Source: Chryseobacterium arachidis
Lineage (GTDB): Bacteria; Bacteroidota; Bacteroidia; Flavobacteriales; Weeksellaceae
Length of the DNA: 64,000 nucleotides
Direction of reading: 5' to 3'
Assembly (NCBI RefSeq): GCF_900129245.1
Contig: NZ_FQUT01000001.1
Coordinates: 496,001 to 560,000, forward strand
Part shown: piece by piece, positions 58,732-64,000 of the stretch
How positions within the stretch are numbered: position 1 is the first letter of the stretch
Layout of the letters: every line of letters begins with the position of its first letter
The notes under the pieces: generated by a model
What the model saw: only the letters and a program-made list of their open reading frames with translations
Told to the model about the DNA's origin: nothing
The model's database searches: none
Program-made: the position numbers and the translations under genes

Positions 58732-59556
58732 ATGAAAACCTTTCTCGTATTTCTTCTGTTTTTCTTTTTTGTGAAATTTGATGCACAAATGCTTACATCT
58801 GTGTATTTTGAGTATGACAGTTATAAACTCAATAAAGTGTCTCAAAAGAAATTGGATAGTTTAGCCCAATTAAAAAGTAATCTGAAATTCAGGATTTTTG
58901 GGAATTGTGATATTTCGGGAAGTTCAGAATACAATAAAAAATTGTCTGAAAATCGTGCCCATACAGTTAACAATTATTTACAGAAAAAGATTGGAAATAA
59001 TATAAAACTGGAAAGTGTTGTCGGGTTAGGAAAAGAAAAGCAAATCAACGATAATAGTTCGGAAGAGCTTCGCGGGAAAAATAGGAGAGTTGATATTTTT
59101 ATTGATCATATCCTAGATTCCGGAGAAATAAAATCAGGAAAATCATTTGCCAGTTTTTTCAGTATGAAAGTCTCTGAAATGAAAGTTGGAGATGTTTTTT
59201 CGTTGCCGGATGTTAATTTTGTCGGAGGCCGTCACGTCTGGCTTCCAAAAGGAGATAAAATGCTGATCCACCTTGCTAATATTCTGAAGGATAATCCAAA
59301 TGTCGTCGTCGAATTGCAAGGCCATATTTGCTGTGATTACGATAATTTTGACGGTGAAGATCTTGATTTGAAAACGTTCAATCTTTCATTTACAAGGGCA
59401 AATGCGATTAAAGAATTTTTGATAAAACAGGGAATTGATTCCAAACGCATAGAAGCAACGGGACAAGGACATCTTAATCCTGTCGTTTATCCTGAACGTA
59501 AGGAAGAAGATTTTATAAAAAATCGGAGGGTTGAAATTGTTTTGCTTAAAAAATAA
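58732..59556 (+). CDS. Protein with two OmpA-like domains
   Basis: A 274-residue exported protein (signal peptide MKTFLVFLLFFFFVKFDAQ). Two peptidoglycan-binding OmpA-like domains follow in tandem: about 22-130 (VYFEYDSYKLN, SENRAHTVNNYL, LRGKNRRVDIFI) and about 165-274 (VVVELQGHICCDYDNF, FTRANAIKEFLIKQGI, ATGQGHLNPV, NRRVEIVLL). No barrel is present. It may tether an envelope complex to peptidoglycan. Confidence 0.85.
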   Translation: MKTFLVFLLFFFFVKFDAQMLTSVYFEYDSYKLNKVSQKKLDSLAQLKSNLKFRIFGNCDISGSSEYNKKLSENRAHTVNNYLQKKIGNNIKLESVVGLGKEKQINDNSSEELRGKNRRVDIFIDHILDSGEIKSGKSFASFFSMKVSEMKVGDVFSLPDVNFVGGRHVWLPKGDKMLIHLANILKDNPNVVVELQGHICCDYDNFDGEDLDLKTFNLSFTRANAIKEFLIKQGIDSKRIEATGQGHLNPVVYPERKEEDFIKNRRVEIVLLKK

Positions 59557-59560
59557 TGGG

Positions 59561-59597
59561 AAAGTTTCGGCGGCAGCGAAGCTGCCGCCGAAACTTT
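59561..59597. terminator. Perfect 17-bp GC-rich hairpin between convergent genes
   Basis: AAAGTTTCGGCGGCAGC, loop GAA, then the exact complement. It separates the OmpA-like gene from cydB. The stem is strong but lacks a good T tract on either side, so it may be a REP-like element acting as a bidirectional terminator. The GAA loop recalls the hairpin at 46649-46661. Confidence 0.6.
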
Positions 59598-59610
59598 ATA
59601 TATAAAATTA

Positions 59611-60615
59611 CTACTTCCTCAGTTTACTAAACGAAGCCATCAGATAAAACAAAAACGGCAGAATAAATAAAGAACCCAGCATCAATGCCCATCCCAAAGC
59701 AGAAATCGTTTTCGGAGCTGCAACGTGTTCTAATAACGAAAGATGCTGTCCGTTCGCAAAAAGAATAATATTCGGATTATGCTGATACGTTGCTGCAACC
59801 AGAATCATGATAATTTGAAATCCTGCCAAAGCTCTTACAGGAAGTAATTTCTGACGATTCATCGCTCTTAAAATCAGTAACAAACAAATCGTTGCAAAAA
59901 CTGTTGCCATAATTCCCAAAGGTTTCGAGAAAACCCACATCAATAAAGGAATATCCGAAAGATAAGCCGTAATAAAAACTAAAAGTCCCGTAATGACCAC
60001 GAAAATCATGGTTTGCTTTGATTTTTTGATCATTAAACCTAACTCCAGTCGGTCGGTCGTTTCTCTCAAAGCGAATACTGAAGCGAGATAAGCACAAATT
60101 GAAACCGTAAATAATCCCACCGCAACGCCAAACCAATTCAGCCAACTGAAAATATATAATTCTAAAAATCCTGTCGCATCCGGGTTGATAGAATGTGAAA
60201 CCGTCGCAGCAGCAATCAACCCCAGGAAAAACGGAGTTAATAAACTTGAAAAATAGAATATCTGAGTATAAACATGTTGCCAGTCATCTTTCACGGCATC
60301 ATAATGTCTGAAGGTAAAAGCGGTTCCTCTCGCAATAATTCCAACCAACATCAAAACCAACGGAATATGAAGATAAGTTGAAAGAGTCGTGTAAATTTCA
60401 GGAAAACCGACGAACAGAATTACAATCGCAATAATCAACCACATGTGATTGGCTTCCCAAACCGGCGCGATGGATTCATACATGATTTCTTTTGTTTTAT
60501 CACGTGCTCTTTTTTTTGTGAAAAGTTCCACAATGCCAGCGCCGAAATCAGCTCCTCCCAAAATTACGTAAAGGCAGATCGACAGCCAAAGAAAACCTAT
60601 GACTACATAAATCAT
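59611..60615 (-). CDS. cydB: Cytochrome bd ubiquinol oxidase subunit II
   Basis: A 334-residue membrane subunit with about nine helices. The N-terminal LYVILGGADFGAGIVELFT and YESIAPVWEANHMWLIIAIVILFVGFPEIY are the CydB signatures (quoted motifs: GGADFGAG, PVWEANHMWL). It overlaps cydA by 4 nt (ATGA), giving translational coupling. No CydX was found. Confidence 0.95.
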   Translation of the reverse strand: MIYVVIGFLWLSICLYVILGGADFGAGIVELFTKKRARDKTKEIMYESIAPVWEANHMWLIIAIVILFVGFPEIYTTLSTYLHIPLVLMLVGIIARGTAFTFRHYDAVKDDWQHVYTQIFYFSSLLTPFFLGLIAAATVSHSINPDATGFLELYIFSWLNWFGVAVGLFTVSICAYLASVFALRETTDRLELGLMIKKSKQTMIFVVITGLLVFITAYLSDIPLLMWVFSKPLGIMATVFATICLLLILRAMNRQKLLPVRALAGFQIIMILVAATYQHNPNIILFANGQHLSLLEHVAAPKTISALGWALMLGSLFILPFLFYLMASFSKLRK

Positions 60616-61955
60616 GACTTCTTGTTTTTAGGATTAAACTGAGCATCAGTCGGGTCATACAATCTCGGAACCATCTGTATTTGTCGTCTTAAAAGAAACA
60701 CTATAATTAATGATAACGAAACGAAAATCGCTGTAAAAAAATAGAACGAATATTGAATTCCAGGCATCGGAGTTACGGCGTCTGCAGTTCTCATAATTCC
60801 GTAAATAATCCATGGTTGCCGTCCGACTTCGGTTACCGTCCATCCCGCTTCCAAAGCAATATATCCAAACGGTGTTGCAAATAAAAACGTTTTTAACAGC
60901 CAATTTTTAGTCAGCCATTCTTTTTTGAAGTAGGTGGCGTATAAATAAACCATTCCGATCATAATCATCACGACGCCAAAGAAAATCATAATCTGAAAAG
61001 CATAGTGTACAACGGCAATCGGAGGCCATTCGTCTCTTGGGAAATCTTTTAAACCTTTAACTTCAGCATTAAAATCATTTGCCACTAAAAAACTCAGAAC
61101 TTTGGGAACTTTTACGGCATATTTTATTTCTTCTCTTTTCTCGTCGGGAATTCCGCCTATCACGAAAGAGGCACCTTTTTCTGTTTCAAAATGAGCTTCC
61201 ATCGCAGCCAATTTGATAGGTTGCCTTTTTGCCACGGATTTTGCAGCAACATCACCGCTTAAAGGCGCTCCAAAGGCTCCGATTAAAGCAAATCCTGCCG
61301 CAATTTTAAATGCTTTGGTGTGAAACTCGACATTCTTTTTTCTCATAATTAAATAGGCATGAACTCCTGCAACTGCAAATCCTGTTGCACAAAAAGCAGC
61401 AACCGTCATGTGTAAAGCCTGTGGAAACCAAGCGTCATTGAACATGGCTTTAATAGGGTCAATATTTAAATACTGTCCGTCAACATAATCAAAGCCGGCA
61501 GGCGAATTCATCCATGCATTGGCTGCAACGACTAAAATTCCGGAAGCCAGACCACTTAATCCTACCAAAAATCCACAAAACCAATGAAACCATTTATTAA
61601 ATTTGTCCCATCCATAAAGGAAAAATCCGATGGCGATGGCTTCAATAAAGAAGGCGGTTCCTTCCAGAGAAAATGGCATCCCGAAAATAGGTCCCGCATG
61701 TTTCATAAATTGTGGCCAAAGAAGTCCTAATTCAAAGGAAAGCATGGTTCCGGAAACAGCTCCTGTTGCAAAAAGTATCGCAACACCTTTGCTCCAGGCT
61801 TTGGTAAGCCCTTTGTAAACTTCGTTTTTTGTTTTTAAATATTTCCAGTGAGCGAAAGCCATCAGAAAAGGCATTACCATGCCTACACAGGAGAAAATGA
61901 TGTGAAAGCCAAGTGACATCGCCATTTGTGCACGAGCTGCAAGAAAGTCGTCCAT
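60612..61955 (-). CDS. cydA: Cytochrome bd ubiquinol oxidase subunit I
   Basis: This haem-bearing subunit of the high-affinity oxygen reductase is 447 residues long. It has the N-terminal MDDFLAARAQMAMSLGFHII with a haem-ligand His, FELGLLWPQFMKHAGPIFG-like quinol-side sequence, and the second ligand His region QALHMTVAAFCATGFAVAG. The quinol-binding Q-loop is of the short type. The ATG at 61955 is chosen because homologues begin MDDFLAAR; an extension of three codons exists. Confidence 0.95.
   Translation of the reverse strand: MDDFLAARAQMAMSLGFHIIFSCVGMVMPFLMAFAHWKYLKTKNEVYKGLTKAWSKGVAILFATGAVSGTMLSFELGLLWPQFMKHAGPIFGMPFSLEGTAFFIEAIAIGFFLYGWDKFNKWFHWFCGFLVGLSGLASGILVVAANAWMNSPAGFDYVDGQYLNIDPIKAMFNDAWFPQALHMTVAAFCATGFAVAGVHAYLIMRKKNVEFHTKAFKIAAGFALIGAFGAPLSGDVAAKSVAKRQPIKLAAMEAHFETEKGASFVIGGIPDEKREEIKYAVKVPKVLSFLVANDFNAEVKGLKDFPRDEWPPIAVVHYAFQIMIFFGVVMIMIGMVYLYATYFKKEWLTKNWLLKTFLFATPFGYIALEAGWTVTEVGRQPWIIYGIMRTADAVTPMPGIQYSFYFFTAIFVSLSLIIVFLLRRQIQMVPRLYDPTDAQFNPKNKKS

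Positions 61956-64000
<2,045 letters not shown>

Overview
The window reads as a chromosomal segment of a Bacteroidota bacterium of the Flavobacteriales, most like Chryseobacterium or a close relative in the Weeksellaceae (inference). The signs are an AT-rich genome, -7 boxes of the form TAnnTTTG in front of many genes, type IX secretion (T9SS) C-terminal sorting domains on secreted proteins, gldF and gldG, HmuY-type haem uptake, a lysyl-tRNA synthetase with a C-terminal extension, and several families of intergenic repeats. No rRNA, tRNA, prophage or CRISPR array is visible. Both ends cut a gene: priA lacks its 5' part and gyrB lacks its 3' part.

Layout. 1-13.6 kb, mostly plus strand: priA, a DD-carboxypeptidase, a secreted M1 aminopeptidase, an orphan tailspike-like beta-helix protein, a JmjC-like cupin (minus), kbl, a YwqK-like lipoprotein, a HemJ-like protein and gldFG. 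13.6-21.3 kb, minus strand: an orphan class III nucleotide cyclase, an AraC regulator, two short-chain dehydrogenases, a Crp/Fnr regulator, a zeta-toxin-like kinase with a 48-residue partner, and small genes of unknown role. 21.4-26.2 kb: an Rrf2 regulator followed by sulfate assimilation genes (cysH, cysD, cysN, a TauE/SafE permease). 26.3-36.4 kb: a haem and iron uptake region (TonB receptor, HmuY, HmuT, HmuU, HmuV, a methyltransferase, HmuS, ChaN), with 19-bp Fur-like boxes at its promoters and a candidate Fur-controlled small RNA. 36.5-43 kb: a secreted deformylase-like protein, a broken peptidyl-tRNA hydrolase-like gene, a lactonase, ohr and ohrR, a nitroreductase, a serine hydrolase and two coupled unknown genes. 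43-53.9 kb, minus strand: lipB and a complete trp operon in the order E-G-D-C-F-B-A, with a classical leader peptide and attenuator. 54-64 kb: envelope proteins, a cytochrome c lipoprotein, rlmF, lysS, an OmpA-like protein, cydAB and gyrB.

The most notable observations are these. The trp leader peptide has three consecutive Trp codons followed by an attenuator hairpin. The trp operon is interrupted by foreign genes at four of its six junctions. One of them is a REP-associated tyrosine transposase flanked by matching hairpin repeats and a TTGTA microsatellite. Three Fur-like boxes each sit exactly 7 nt upstream of a -7 box, and one of those promoters drives no gene, only about 125 nt that end in a terminator. 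Paired palindromes link the Rrf2 and Crp/Fnr regulators to likely targets. A secreted peptide deformylase homologue has Asp in place of its metal-binding Cys. At four promoters the TAnnTTTG box lies only 4-5 nt before the ATG, which suggests leaderless mRNAs.

All functional calls come from reading the sequence and from family knowledge; no database search was run.
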